A DNA stretch of 64,000 bases from an uncultured Ruminococcus sp. (lineage in GTDB: Bacteria > Bacillota > Clostridia > Oscillospirales > Ruminococcaceae), in contig CAJTWE010000002.1 of the NCBI GenBank assembly GCA_910579955.1, positions 1 through 64,000 of the forward strand. The letters are read 5' to 3'. This document shows, one piece after another, positions 44,784 through 54,310 of this stretch. Both the position numbers and the translations under genes were made by a program. The notes beneath the pieces are model-generated. The model saw nothing but the letters and a program-made list of their open reading frames with translations, had not been told where the DNA came from and made no database searches. Each line of letters starts with the position of its first letter. Positions within the stretch are counted from its first letter, which is position 1.

Positions 44784-47602
44784 ACGATAAAATTATAATA
44801 CGTGGTGCAAGATCCAATAATCTAAAAAATATAAATGTAGAAATTCCACGAGATAAGCTTGTTGTAATGACTGGACTGTCCGGCTCTGGAAAATCATCTC
44901 TTGCATTTGATACAATTTTTGCAGATGGACAAAGACGATATATGGAAAGTCTATCTTCTTATGCACGTATGTTTTTAGGTCAAATGGAAAAACCTGATGT
45001 TGACAGTATAGAAGGATTGTCACCGGCAATATCCATAGACCAAAAAACCACATCAAAGAATCCTCGTTCAACAGTAGGTACAGTTACAGAAATCTATGAC
45101 TACCTGAGACTTCTATATGCACGTATAGGCATTCCTCATTGTCCTGTGTGTGGACGTGAAATTCATCAGCAAACTGTAGATGAAGTTGTTGACAAGGTAA
45201 TGCAGCTTGAAGAGGGAACACGTATTCAATTGCTTGCACCAATTGTAAGAGGACGCAAGGGAACTCATGCAAAAGAACTAGAAAGCGCCAAACGTTCAGG
45301 TTATGTACGTGTTCGTGTTGACGGAAACGTATACGATCTTTCTGAAGAAATCACATTGCAAAAAAACATAAAGCATCATATTGAAATAATAGTAGATCGA
45401 CTTGTTGTAAAAGATTCTATACGTTCAAGACTTTCGGATAGCCTTGAAACTGTATTTTCACTTACTGGTGGTCTTGCTATTATAGAAATCGTAGGTGGAG
45501 AGGAAATGATTTTTTCTCAGAACTACTCATGTCCTGAACATGATATTTCAATAGAAGAATTATCTCCACGAATGTTTTCGTTTAATAATCCATTTGGTGC
45601 TTGTGAAAATTGTACTGGACTTGGTGTTTTCAAAGAAATTGATCCTGAGCTTATAATTCCAAATCCAGACCTCAGTATTCGTGAAGGTGCCATCAAAGCA
45701 CCAGGTTGGAATACTCTTGATGAAAAATCAATCGCAATGATGTACTATAATGCAATCAGTGCAAAATATGGCACTTCTCTTGATACTCCTGTAAAAGACC
45801 TGCCCCAAAAATCACTCAAACCATTTCTTTATGGTACAACAGAAGAACTCTTCCTCCACAGAATTCAAGCTGGTGGACATACAACAGGCTATCGTGCTCC
45901 ATTTGAAGGCATAATACCAAACCTTGAACGTCGTTATAAAGAAGGCGCAGAATGGGCGAAGGAAGAAATAGAGGCTTGCATGAACAATGTAAATTGTCCA
46001 GTATGTAAAGGAAAGCGTCTGAAAAAAGAAATTCTTGGAGTAACTGTTGGTGGAGTAAATATTATAGACCTAACTACAAAATCTGTATCTGAATGTATTG
46101 ACTTTTTTGACAATATAAATCTTACAAAACAGGAATCTCTTATAGGCGAACGTATAATCAAAGAAATAAAAGAACGTCTTGGTTTTCTGAAAAATGTTGG
46201 TCTTGAATACCTTACACTTTCACGATCAGCAGGCACACTCTCAGGCGGAGAAAGTCAGCGTATTCGTCTTGCTACGCAGATCGGCTCATATCTTATGGGT
46301 GTACTATATATTTTAGATGAACCTAGCATAGGTCTCCATCAGCGTGATAATGATAAACTAATTGCAACACTAGAGCGCCTGCGTGACCTTGGTAATACAC
46401 TTATTGTAGTAGAACATGATGACGATACAATAAGAGCTGCTGATTACATCGTAGACATAGGTCCGGGAGCTGGAATACACGGAGGGGAAGTAATATATTC
46501 AGGAGATTTAAACGGACTTCTTGAATGCAGTGATTCAGTTACAGGTCAGTATCTCAGTGGAAAAAAGGAAATTCCTGTTCCTAAAATCAGGCGCAAAGGC
46601 AATGGTGAATTTCTCATAGTAAAAGGAGCAAAGGAGCATAATCTTAAAAAGATTGATGTTAAAATACCTCTGGGAACATTTACCTGCGTTACAGGTGTTT
46701 CAGGTTCAGGAAAATCTACACTTGTAAATGAAATAATCTATAAACACCTTACTGCTAAGCTTAATCGTACAAAAGTGAGAGCCGGAGAATTCAAATCCAT
46801 TGATGGCATTGAAAATCTTGATAAAGTTATAGCGATTGATCAATCACCAATAGGAAGGACTCCTCGTTCCAATCCAGCAACCTATACAGGTGTGTTTACT
46901 GATATACGTGAACTTTTTGCAAAAACTAACGATGCAAAAGCAAAGGGCTTCACAGCAGGACGCTTTTCCTTTAATGTTAAAGGTGGCAGATGCGAAGCAT
47001 GTCAAGGCGATGGTATTCTAAGAATAAAAATGCACTTTTTGCCTGATGTATTTGTCCCATGCGATGTATGTAACGGAAGAAGATACAATCATGAAACTCT
47101 CGAAGTGAAATATCGTGGAAAAACAATTTATGATGTGCTCGAAATGACAGTTGATGAAGGCGTAGAATTCTTTGAACAGCACCCCAAAATATCCCGAAAG
47201 CTTAAAACTTTACAGGATGTAGGTCTTGGATATATAAAAATCGGTCAACCTGCAACAACTCTCTCTGGTGGCGAGGCTCAGCGTGTAAAACTAGGAACAG
47301 AGCTTTCAAAACGCTCTACTGGAAGAACAATCTATATACTTGACGAACCTACTACAGGCCTTCATACAGCTGATGTACACCGACTTGTAGACGTGCTACA
47401 GAAGCTTACTGATAGCGGCAATACTGTTCTTGTTATTGAACATAACCTTAATCTTATAAAGGTCGCAGACTATATAATAGACCTTGGACCAGAAGGCGGA
47501 AATAAGGGCGGTACTGTAATTGCTTGTGGAACACCTGAAGACATCGCAGCTGTAGATGCCTCTTACACAGGACAGTATTTAAAACCATATCTTAATATAT
47601 AA
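44780..47602 (+). CDS. uvrA: Excinuclease ABC subunit A
   Basis: UvrA is the damage-sensing ABC ATPase. The 940-residue protein has two ATPase modules: Walker [15 protein letters not shown] and [13 protein letters not shown], signatures [12 protein letters not shown] and [12 protein letters not shown]. Zinc cysteines appear in [25 protein letters not shown] and CDVCNGRR. It overlaps uvrB by 4 bases; uvrC lies 30 kb away. Confidence 0.97.
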   Translation: MNDKIIIRGARSNNLKNINVEIPRDKLVVMTGLSGSGKSSLAFDTIFADGQRRYMESLSSYARMFLGQMEKPDVDSIEGLSPAISIDQKTTSKNPRSTVGTVTEIYDYLRLLYARIGIPHCPVCGREIHQQTVDEVVDKVMQLEEGTRIQLLAPIVRGRKGTHAKELESAKRSGYVRVRVDGNVYDLSEEITLQKNIKHHIEIIVDRLVVKDSIRSRLSDSLETVFSLTGGLAIIEIVGGEEMIFSQNYSCPEHDISIEELSPRMFSFNNPFGACENCTGLGVFKEIDPELIIPNPDLSIREGAIKAPGWNTLDEKSIAMMYYNAISAKYGTSLDTPVKDLPQKSLKPFLYGTTEELFLHRIQAGGHTTGYRAPFEGIIPNLERRYKEGAEWAKEEIEACMNNVNCPVCKGKRLKKEILGVTVGGVNIIDLTTKSVSECIDFFDNINLTKQESLIGERIIKEIKERLGFLKNVGLEYLTLSRSAGTLSGGESQRIRLATQIGSYLMGVLYILDEPSIGLHQRDNDKLIATLERLRDLGNTLIVVEHDDDTIRAADYIVDIGPGAGIHGGEVIYSGDLNGLLECSDSVTGQYLSGKKEIPVPKIRRKGNGEFLIVKGAKEHNLKKIDVKIPLGTFTCVTGVSGSGKSTLVNEIIYKHLTAKLNRTKVRAGEFKSIDGIENLDKVIAIDQSPIGRTPRSNPATYTGVFTDIRELFAKTNDAKAKGFTAGRFSFNVKGGRCEACQGDGILRIKMHFLPDVFVPCDVCNGRRYNHETLEVKYRGKTIYDVLEMTVDEGVEFFEQHPKISRKLKTLQDVGLGYIKIGQPATTLSGGEAQRVKLGTELSKRSTGRTIYILDEPTTGLHTADVHRLVDVLQKLTDSGNTVLVIEHNLNLIKVADYIIDLGPEGGNKGGTVIACGTPEDIAAVDASYTGQYLKPYLNI

Positions 47603-47611
47603 GAGCATATA

Positions 47612-47653
47612 AAAATCCGCATGCTGATGAAAACATTCACAGCTGCGGATTTT
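47612..47653. terminator. Bidirectional terminator between uvrA and the thioesterase
   Basis: AAAATCCGCA (47612-47621) pairs with TGCGGATTTT (47644-47653); GCTG/CAGC extend the stem. It separates convergent genes. Confidence 0.85.
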
Positions 47654-47665
47654 AAAAGATTATTC

Positions 47666-48103
47666 TTATTTTAATTCAGAATACGTTACTTTCATTGCAT
47701 TTATAAAAATATCATGAAGCTGAGGTGCTTTCTGATTAATACGTGTTGGCTTCATATTCTTATCTGTAAAGCAGTGATATGACTGCGCTGATGCACAGAG
47801 TGACTTTGTATCTTTATTATATATTTCATAATAAATGGTCATTTTAAATCCATTGTATTCAGTAATATAAGAATAAATACAGAAGCTGTCTCCAAAGGTA
47901 AGCGATTGTTTATACTTACATTTAACTTCCAGAACTGGAAGCATAAAACCAGCTTCTTCAATTTTATGATATGACATTCCTATCTTGTTTAAAAAGCTTA
48001 CACGTGCTTCTTCCATCCAACGAATATAGTTAGTATGGCTCACAACATCCATACGATCCGTTTCATAATAGTAAACGTTTCTACAATATGGCAATATTTC
48101 CAT
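47666..48103 (-). CDS. Acyl-CoA thioesterase, 4HBT hotdog family (YbgC-like)
   Basis: The 145-residue protein has the hotdog-fold thioesterase start VYYYETDRMDVVSHTNYIRWMEEA in which the Asp of the YETD-x-M segment is the usual catalytic residue, followed by RVSFLNKIGMSY. It hydrolyses acyl-CoA of unknown chain. The second ATG (48103) is better spaced from AAAGGA than 48109. Confidence 0.87.
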   Translation of the reverse strand: MEILPYCRNVYYYETDRMDVVSHTNYIRWMEEARVSFLNKIGMSYHKIEEAGFMLPVLEVKCKYKQSLTFGDSFCIYSYITEYNGFKMTIYYEIYNKDTKSLCASAQSYHCFTDKNMKPTRINQKAPQLHDIFINAMKVTYSELK

Positions 48104-48133
48104 TATCATCTGTCCTTTCTATCTGATGTTTTA

Positions 48134-48162
48134 ATTGTAACACATATATATTTTATTGTCAA
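48134..48162 (-). promoter_or_regulatory. Promoter of the thioesterase gene
   Basis: Minus strand: TTGACA (48157-48162), 17-base spacer, TACAAT (48134-48139) with TGT extension. Confidence 0.75.
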
Positions 48163-48234
48163 CGTATCATGTTAGAAAACGACAGAAAGATTACCAATCT
48201 ATTTTTTTCATGAAAGGTGTAAAAAGGTATATAT

Positions 48235-48996
48235 ATGAGTATTTTTCTGATTCTTGCATTCTTATTTGCAATAGGCAGCTTTTTAGGCTGGGTGCTTGAA
48301 GTGATATACAGACACTTCGCATCAAAAAAATGGATAAATCCAGGTTTTCTAGTTGGACCATGGCTTCCGATATACGGTTTTAGTCTTTGTGTGCTTTATT
48401 TGTTGACCCTCATAGAATCGTATATCCCAACAGAAAATAAAATCGTACAGAAAATAATATTATTTGTTATTATGGCAATAGTCATAACATGCATAGAATA
48501 CATTGCCGGACTTATTTTCATAAAGAAAATGAAAATAAAATTATGGGATTATACAGATAGACCAGGCAATATTAAGGGAATAATATGCCCATTGTTTTCT
48601 TTTTACTGGCTTTTACTTAGTGCAGCATATTATTTTCTAATACATCCACATATTCTTGACATGTTACAATGGCTATCAAATAATCTTGCTTTTTCATTTT
48701 GTATTGGATTATATTTTGGAATATTTGCAGTCGATCTTGCATATTCCTTCAAGATTATCTTCCATATCAAACGCTTTGCAGAAGAAAAACAAATTGTTAT
48801 ACGTCTTGAAGAATTTAAATCAAACATACAGGAGAACAATAAAAAGAAAGGTGAAAAATTTAGATTTTTATTTTCCTATCGTTCATCAATGCCAATAAGG
48901 GAACATCTTGAACAATATACTGACTCATCTTCTTTTAAAAAGCGCTTAAAAAGCATACATGCTCATATAAAAGAGCGCAATGATACAAAAAAATAA
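48235..48996 (+). CDS. CmpB-type putative ABC transporter membrane protein
   Basis: The 253-residue protein has about five membrane helices in its first 190 residues and a basic cytoplasmic tail. The start FAIGSFLGWVLEVIYRH and GFLVGPWLPIYGFS are typical of the family annotated putative ABC-transporter type IV (CmpB), common in Firmicutes and of unknown role. No ATPase gene is adjacent, so the transporter label is doubtful. Confidence 0.8.
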   Translation: MSIFLILAFLFAIGSFLGWVLEVIYRHFASKKWINPGFLVGPWLPIYGFSLCVLYLLTLIESYIPTENKIVQKIILFVIMAIVITCIEYIAGLIFIKKMKIKLWDYTDRPGNIKGIICPLFSFYWLLLSAAYYFLIHPHILDMLQWLSNNLAFSFCIGLYFGIFAVDLAYSFKIIFHIKRFAEEKQIVIRLEEFKSNIQENNKKKGEKFRFLFSYRSSMPIREHLEQYTDSSSFKKRLKSIHAHIKERNDTKK

Positions 48997-49004
48997 TAAA
49001 AAAG

Positions 49005-49042
49005 CGGACAGATAATCTTTTGATATTCTGTCCGTTTCTTTT
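49005..49042 (+). terminator. Terminator after the CmpB-type gene
   Basis: CGGACAGA (49005-49012) pairs with TCTGTCCG (49027-49034), followed by TTTCTTTT. Confidence 0.85.
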
Positions 49043-49064
49043 AATAAGCGTTAAAACAATACGG

Positions 49065-49093
49065 TTGACAATTAAATATTACAATGATATAAT
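49065..49093 (+). promoter_or_regulatory. Promoter of the second MATE gene
   Basis: TTGACA (49065-49070), 17-base spacer, TATAAT (49088-49093) with TGA extension. Confidence 0.85.
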
Positions 49094-49128
49094 ATATTTC
49101 ATAAAAAAGAAAATAAGGAGTGATTACC

Positions 49129-50505
49129 ATGGGGGTAAGAAGTAAAAAGTATGAAATAGATATGTGCAGTGGTAGTATACTAAAAAAATTACTACTTTTT
49201 GCGCTACCACTCATGCTGTCAAGCATATTGCAGCTTTTGTTTAACGCCGCAGATGTAGTAGTGGTGGGAAAATTCGCAGGCGATAATTCTCTTGCAGCAG
49301 TTGGTTCTACATCAGCGTTAATAAATCTTTTGACTAATCTTTTTTTAGGATTATCAGTAGGTGCAAATGTAACAGCTGCACGCTTTTACGGAGGTAAGTC
49401 GGACGAAGAACTTAGCAAAACAGTACACACTTCTATTTCTCTAAGTGCAATAAGTGGATTTTTGCTTACTATAATAGGTCTCCTGTTTGCAAAACAAATG
49501 CTTATACTTATGCAAACGCCACCTGAAGTATGTGATTTAGCAACATTATATTTAAGAATATACTTCGCAGGTATGATACCAAATATGATTTATAATTTCG
49601 GCAGTGCTCTCCTTCGTTCCGTTGGTGATACACAAAGACCTCTTTATTATCTTTTCGGAGCAGGAATAATAAATGTAGTGCTTAATCTTTTCTTTGTAAT
49701 TGTACTTCATATGGACGTAGCAGGCGTTGCATTGGCTACAGTTATTTCTCAAACTATTTCTGCAATTCTAATTATAAGATGTCTTATGAAGGAAACCGGT
49801 GGAATACGTTTTAGCTTTAAAAAGCTTTGTTTGGATAAACGTATTCTTGGCATTATTTTGCGCATCGGTCTGCCGGCTGGATTTCAAGGTATAATATTTG
49901 CCCTATCAAATGTTGTTATACAATCTTCTATAAATATTTTTGGAAAGACCGTAGTAGCTGGAAACTCTGCTGCCGGCAATCTTGAAGGATTTGTTTATAT
50001 GGCCATGAATGCATTCCATCAAGCCACCATATCATTTGTAAGTCAAAATTACGGAGCAGGACTCCACAAGCGTATCGGACGTATATTCCTAACAGCTTTA
50101 GGATGTGTAACAGTAGTAGGCGTTGTTTTCGGAAATGCAGTCGTATTATTAGGACAGCCTCTTTTAAGCATTTATTCAGACAGTCAATCTGTTATCGAAG
50201 CAGGAATGATCCGACTTCTCATGATATGCAGTGTATATGCACTTTGCGGCATAATGGATGTTACAGTTGGCTTGCTTCGTGGAATAGGCTATTCTATTAT
50301 ACCTACAATAGTTTCTCTTATAGGTGTATGTGGACTTAGACTTATATGGATTGCAACAGTATTTCGTATTCCGGAATATCATCATATAGAAACAGTATAC
50401 ATATCATATCCTATAACATGGACTATAACGATTATTGCAAATGTGATTTGTTTTCTTTGCGTTAAAAAACGTGCATACAGTAAAATTACACCTCTAAAAG
50501 CATAA
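49129..50505 (+). CDS. MATE-family efflux transporter (second)
   Basis: The 458-residue protein has about twelve membrane helices and the MATE motif LLFNAADVVVVGKFAGDNSLAAVG. The second half carries ISFVSQNYGAGLHKRI, the matching repeat. It is a different paralogue from the exporter at 40390. The start is the ATG at 49129, eight bases after AAGGAG; the GTG at 49120 overlaps the ribosome site. Confidence 0.93.
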   Translation: MGVRSKKYEIDMCSGSILKKLLLFALPLMLSSILQLLFNAADVVVVGKFAGDNSLAAVGSTSALINLLTNLFLGLSVGANVTAARFYGGKSDEELSKTVHTSISLSAISGFLLTIIGLLFAKQMLILMQTPPEVCDLATLYLRIYFAGMIPNMIYNFGSALLRSVGDTQRPLYYLFGAGIINVVLNLFFVIVLHMDVAGVALATVISQTISAILIIRCLMKETGGIRFSFKKLCLDKRILGIILRIGLPAGFQGIIFALSNVVIQSSINIFGKTVVAGNSAAGNLEGFVYMAMNAFHQATISFVSQNYGAGLHKRIGRIFLTALGCVTVVGVVFGNAVVLLGQPLLSIYSDSQSVIEAGMIRLLMICSVYALCGIMDVTVGLLRGIGYSIIPTIVSLIGVCGLRLIWIATVFRIPEYHHIETVYISYPITWTITIIANVICFLCVKKRAYSKITPLKA

Positions 50506-50520
50506 GGTTATATAATATAA

Positions 50521-50583
50521 AAACATCATTGAATATTTTCAAAAAACTCGTGCATGGGCTTGAAATATTCAATGATGTTTTTC
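50521..50583. terminator. Bidirectional terminator between MATE and ade
   Basis: A long stem, AACATCATTGAATATTT (50523-50539) with AAATATTCAATGATGTT (50564-50580), flanked by A-run and T-run, separates convergent genes. Confidence 0.92.
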
Positions 50584-50591
50584 ATATATAT

Positions 50592-52283
50592 TTAATCTGT
50601 AAATAGTGGAACAAGTTTCTGATTATTAACATCAACAAGTCCAAGTGTTGTCATTTTAAGAGATGGTATAACCGGAAGGCTTACAAAAGCCATATTCATA
50701 AAAGGCTTTATTTCAGGATAAACACCAAGTTCATATACACATTCCCTGATCTTTTCATTTTGAGCAGCTACCATTTCCGCAGAAAGATCACTCATAAGCC
50801 CTGCAACAGGTAACTGCATTTCTGCAATAATCTTACCGCCACTTACAACCACATTTCCGCCGCCTATCTCACTAACACGATTACCTGCAATAGACATATC
50901 CTCCTCATCAGCACCAATAATTATAAGATTATGAGAATCATGTGATACAGAAGAAGCAATTGCACCTTTTTTAAGTCCAATACCATGAATAAATCCAAGT
51001 CCCATATGACCCGTATTATGATGTCGTTCTACTACAGCAATCTTTAAAATATCCCGCTCTGTATCTATGCCGTTATTTTTTGAAAAATCTATATCATAAA
51101 GCAGTTCTTCTGTAATAAGCTGACCCGGCACAATTCCAATAGTTCTGCATTTTCCTTCTTCTGGAGTAATATGGAAACAATCTGCTGAAAGTATCGGCAT
51201 ATTAAATGAACTAAGGACGCTTTCTCCAAGATCATTTGAAATTTGAGGATTATCAAAATAAAGAGCCTCGCCATTTTCGCTTACCTTACTTCCATAATAA
51301 TACACTTCACTGATTTGCAATTTATCAAGGCTATCAAGAACGAGTATATTTGCAGCATATCCCGGAGCTATAGCACCAACGCCCTTTAATCCAAAGCACT
51401 GTGCTGCTTGAATAGTTGCCATCTGAATTCCGGTAATCACTGATTTGCCAAGTGCAGATGCTTTTCTTATAATACTATCAATGTGACCGTTTTCCATAAT
51501 ATCAGCAGGATGTTTATCATCAGTAACAAGTATACATCTGTGAGAATACGGTTCATCAAACAGCGGCAATAATGATTCTAAATTACGTGCAGCAGTGCCT
51601 TCACGAATCATTATCCATTGACCTTTGCGCAAACGTTCTAGAGCTTCATCTATAGAAGAACATTCATGGTCATCATTTATGCCCGACGAAATATATTTAT
51701 CCAGATCTCGTCCTGTCAGCATGGGGGCATGTCCATTTACAATCTTTCCAGCAACATGAGCATCTCTTATTTTGCGCATTACGTGTTCATTTTCTTCAAT
51801 AACACCCGGATAATTCATAAGTTCGCCTAAACCAAGCACTCTATGAGAATTATAAAACGAATACAAATCCTCGGCTTCCAAAACAGCTCCTGCTTCATCA
51901 AAAGAAGTTGCAGGAACACATGACGGCAACATGATATATACAGTCATAGGAATATTCTCACTTGCTGCCAACATAAATCGTATACCATCAGCACCGCATA
52001 CATTTGCAATTTCATGAGGATCTGCAACAATCGCTGTCGTTCCATGCGCTATGCAAATTTTAGCAAGCTCTGCTGGAAGAAGCATTGTACTTTCAATATG
52101 AATGTGACCATCTATGAAACCTGGACAAATATATTTTCCTGTAATATCATGAACCTCATCTGCATCTGACTCACCATAATTTCCCACACCAATTATAAGG
52201 CCGTCCTCTATAAGAACATTCTGTGTTTCTATTTCGCCTGTAAATACGTTTACAATAAAACCATTTTTAAATAGAAGTCTCAT
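50592..52283 (-). CDS. ade: Adenine deaminase
   Basis: The enzyme converts adenine to hypoxanthine for purine salvage. The 563-residue amidohydrolase has the metal motif GFIDGHIHIESTM near residue 55, VADPHEIANVCG near residue 85, and the C-terminal adenine-deaminase domain with FIHGIGLKKGAIASS and SHDSHNLIIIGA. GGGAGGT ribosome site. It is divergent from the T-box/tyrS unit. Confidence 0.95.
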   Translation of the reverse strand: MRLLFKNGFIVNVFTGEIETQNVLIEDGLIIGVGNYGESDADEVHDITGKYICPGFIDGHIHIESTMLLPAELAKICIAHGTTAIVADPHEIANVCGADGIRFMLAASENIPMTVYIMLPSCVPATSFDEAGAVLEAEDLYSFYNSHRVLGLGELMNYPGVIEENEHVMRKIRDAHVAGKIVNGHAPMLTGRDLDKYISSGINDDHECSSIDEALERLRKGQWIMIREGTAARNLESLLPLFDEPYSHRCILVTDDKHPADIMENGHIDSIIRKASALGKSVITGIQMATIQAAQCFGLKGVGAIAPGYAANILVLDSLDKLQISEVYYYGSKVSENGEALYFDNPQISNDLGESVLSSFNMPILSADCFHITPEEGKCRTIGIVPGQLITEELLYDIDFSKNNGIDTERDILKIAVVERHHNTGHMGLGFIHGIGLKKGAIASSVSHDSHNLIIIGADEEDMSIAGNRVSEIGGGNVVVSGGKIIAEMQLPVAGLMSDLSAEMVAAQNEKIRECVYELGVYPEIKPFMNMAFVSLPVIPSLKMTTLGLVDVNNQKLVPLFTD

Positions 52284-52345
52284 TGTATACCTCCCGAATT
52301 TTTAGTTAAAATTTATATAGTACTCATATAAGAATGATATTCTAT

Positions 52346-52374
52346 ATTTTACATAATAAATCATAAAATGTCAA
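52346..52374 (-). promoter_or_regulatory. Promoter of ade
   Basis: Minus strand: TTGACA (52369-52374), 17-base spacer, TAAAAT (52346-52351). Leader of about 55 bases with no obvious riboswitch. Confidence 0.75.
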
Positions 52375-52416
52375 TAGATACAAAACGGAATTCAAAATAT
52401 TTAATTATAAAATATA

Positions 52417-52445
52417 TTGACAACATAAGTTATGTATGATATAAT
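52417..52445 (+). promoter_or_regulatory. Promoter of the tyrS T-box unit
   Basis: TTGACA (52417-52422), 17-base spacer, TATAAT (52440-52445) with TGA extension. Confidence 0.85.
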
Positions 52446-52452
52446 GAAAAAA

Positions 52453-52697
52453 AGCAATGATAAGAAGAAGTAGCAATTCCACGCCGAAACAGAGAAGCTC
52501 TGGTTGGTGAAAAGAGTATCGGCGCATTGTGAAATACATCTTGGAGCAGGTTTCCTGAAATAATAGTAGGGAAGCACGGGTGCGCCCGTTAAAGCGCTTG
52601 GAGGTCAGGTGAATATTCATCTGATAAATTGAGGTGGTACCACGGTGAAATTCATCGTCCTCTGGCTGTATAAATACGCCGGAGGCTTTTTTATTTT
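52453..52697 (+). ncRNA. T-box leader, tRNA-Tyr specific, controlling tyrS
   Basis: The leader carries the T-box core TGGTACCACGG (52635-52645) and a stem I with AAGTA on its 5' side and GTGAAATACATC on its 3' side. The specifier triplet in that loop is TAC (52535-52537), a tyrosine codon matching tyrS downstream. The terminator CCTCTGGC (52659-52666) with GCCGGAGG (52678-52685) is followed by a U-rich run. Uncharged tRNA-Tyr should stabilise the antiterminator and permit tyrS expression. Confidence 0.95.
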
Positions 52698-52725
52698 CCG
52701 GCATAAATTGAAAGGAAAAAATACA

Positions 52726-53946
52726 ATGACATTTTTTGAAGAACTGAAAAGAAGAGGTCTGGTAGCACAGACTACACATGAAGACAAGATCGAAGATCTT
52801 ATTAATAATAAAAAAATTGCATTCTATATTGGTTTTGACGCAACTGCTGATAGTCTTCATGTAGGACACTTTATACAACTTATTCTTATGAAGCATATGC
52901 AAATGCATGGTCATAAACCTATTGCACTTTTGGGTACAGCTACCACAATGATAGGTGACCCTACCGGAAAAACAGATATGCGTAAAATGATAACAGTTGA
53001 AGAAATTGACTATAACGCAGAGTGTTTTAGAAAGCAAATGTCACGCTTTATTGATTTCTCTGACGGAAAGGCTGAGGTTGTAAAAAATGGCGACTGGCTT
53101 CGTGATATGAATTACATTACTTTCATGCGTGATATTGGTAAATATTTTTCAGTAAATCAGATGCTGACTGCTGAATGTTTTAAGTCTCGTCTAGAGGGAA
53201 AAGGCCTTTCATTCCTTGAATTTAACTATATGCTTCTCCAAAGCTACGACTTCCTGCATCTGCATCGCAACTATGATTGCATGTTAGAACTAGGCGGAAA
53301 CGACCAATGGAGCAATATGCTTGGCGGTGTTGACCTTGTACGTCGTGTTGAAGGTAAGGAAGTTTATGCTATGACATCATCTCTTCTGCTTACTAAGGAC
53401 GGTAAAAAGATGGGCAAAACCGAAAAAGGTGCTCTCTGGCTGGACAAGGAAAAATGTTCTGTTTATGATTTCTATCAGTATTGGAGAAATGTTGCTGATG
53501 ATGATGTCATGAATTGTCTAAAGCTTCTCACATTTATTCCAATTGAAGAAATTGAAGAAATGGAACGTACCATGAAAGGTCAGGAACTTAATAAAGCAAA
53601 GGAAATCCTTGCTTATCATCTTACAGAAATGGTTCATGGCAAGGAAGAAGCTGACAAAGCTGAAAACGCTGCAAAGGCTGTATTCAGCGGTGCTGGTTCA
53701 GATGCAAATATGCCTACAACAACTATCTCTGCCAACGAACTGGAAAATGGTGGTATGGGCATACTGACTCTTATGGTAAAGACAGGTCTTTCTGCCTCTA
53801 ACGGTGATGCAAGACGCCTTGTACAACAAGGAGGAGTATCTGTAAATGACATTAAAATCACAGATCCTAAAACTATTATTACTCTTAATGGTGAAACTAT
53901 AATTAAAAAGGGAAAAAAGGTATTCCACAAAATTGTTGTAGACTAA
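52726..53946 (+). CDS. tyrS: Tyrosyl-tRNA synthetase
   Basis: TyrS charges tRNA-Tyr. The 406-residue protein has the HIGH-like motif SLHVGHFIQL near residue 44, GGNDQWSN, a KMSKS-like loop KKMGKTEKGA and a C-terminal S4 RNA-binding domain (DARRLVQQGGVSVND). The start at 52726 follows AAAGGA; an in-frame extension back to 52645 runs through the T-box terminator and is rejected. Confidence 0.97.
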   Translation: MTFFEELKRRGLVAQTTHEDKIEDLINNKKIAFYIGFDATADSLHVGHFIQLILMKHMQMHGHKPIALLGTATTMIGDPTGKTDMRKMITVEEIDYNAECFRKQMSRFIDFSDGKAEVVKNGDWLRDMNYITFMRDIGKYFSVNQMLTAECFKSRLEGKGLSFLEFNYMLLQSYDFLHLHRNYDCMLELGGNDQWSNMLGGVDLVRRVEGKEVYAMTSSLLLTKDGKKMGKTEKGALWLDKEKCSVYDFYQYWRNVADDDVMNCLKLLTFIPIEEIEEMERTMKGQELNKAKEILAYHLTEMVHGKEEADKAENAAKAVFSGAGSDANMPTTTISANELENGGMGILTLMVKTGLSASNGDARRLVQQGGVSVNDIKITDPKTIITLNGETIIKKGKKVFHKIVVD

Positions 53947-54009
53947 AAAATCAAGACGCTGCTGCAAGCATAAAATATGATTGTAGTAGTAAATGAAAGG
54001 ATTATTGGT

Positions 54010-54264
54010 ATGCTTAAAATTACATTACAAATTGAAGGCATGATGTGCAATATGTGTGAGTCCCATACAAACGAAGCTATTCGCAGAGCGTGGAATGTAA
54101 AAAAAGTAACCTCATCTCATAAGGACAATGAAACAGTTATCATTTCCGAAAATGACATTGCAGATGATGAGCTGACAAGTGTTATAGAAAAAATAGGATA
54201 CAAGCTTATTTCTATAAGAAGAGAACCTTATAAGAAAAAAGGTATTTTTTCAAAATTAAAATAA
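54010..54264 (+). CDS. Small heavy-metal-associated (HMA) domain protein
   Basis: The 84-residue protein is a single HMA fold with the metal motif GMMCNMC (Cys13 and Cys16), like copper chaperones, followed by a basic tail (RREPYKKKGIFSKLK). No copper ATPase is adjacent. ATG at 54010 is chosen over 53977 because AAAGG lies at the right distance. It follows tyrS by 63 bases. Confidence 0.75.
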   Translation: MLKITLQIEGMMCNMCESHTNEAIRRAWNVKKVTSSHKDNETVIISENDIADDELTSVIEKIGYKLISIRREPYKKKGIFSKLK

Positions 54265-54273
54265 AAACGAAAA

Positions 54274-54310
54274 AAATAAATGCCCAAAATTTCGGGCATT
54301 TATTTTTTTA
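54274..54310. terminator. Bidirectional terminator between HMA gene and GH5
   Basis: AAATAAATGCCC (54274-54285) pairs with GGGCATTTATTT (54294-54305), followed by T run on plus strand and A-run source of U on minus. Confidence 0.88.

Noticed and set aside
52645..52725. In-frame extension of tyrS upstream by 27 codons
   Set aside because: It runs through the T-box core and its terminator and has no ribosome site; AAAGGA precedes the ATG at 52726.
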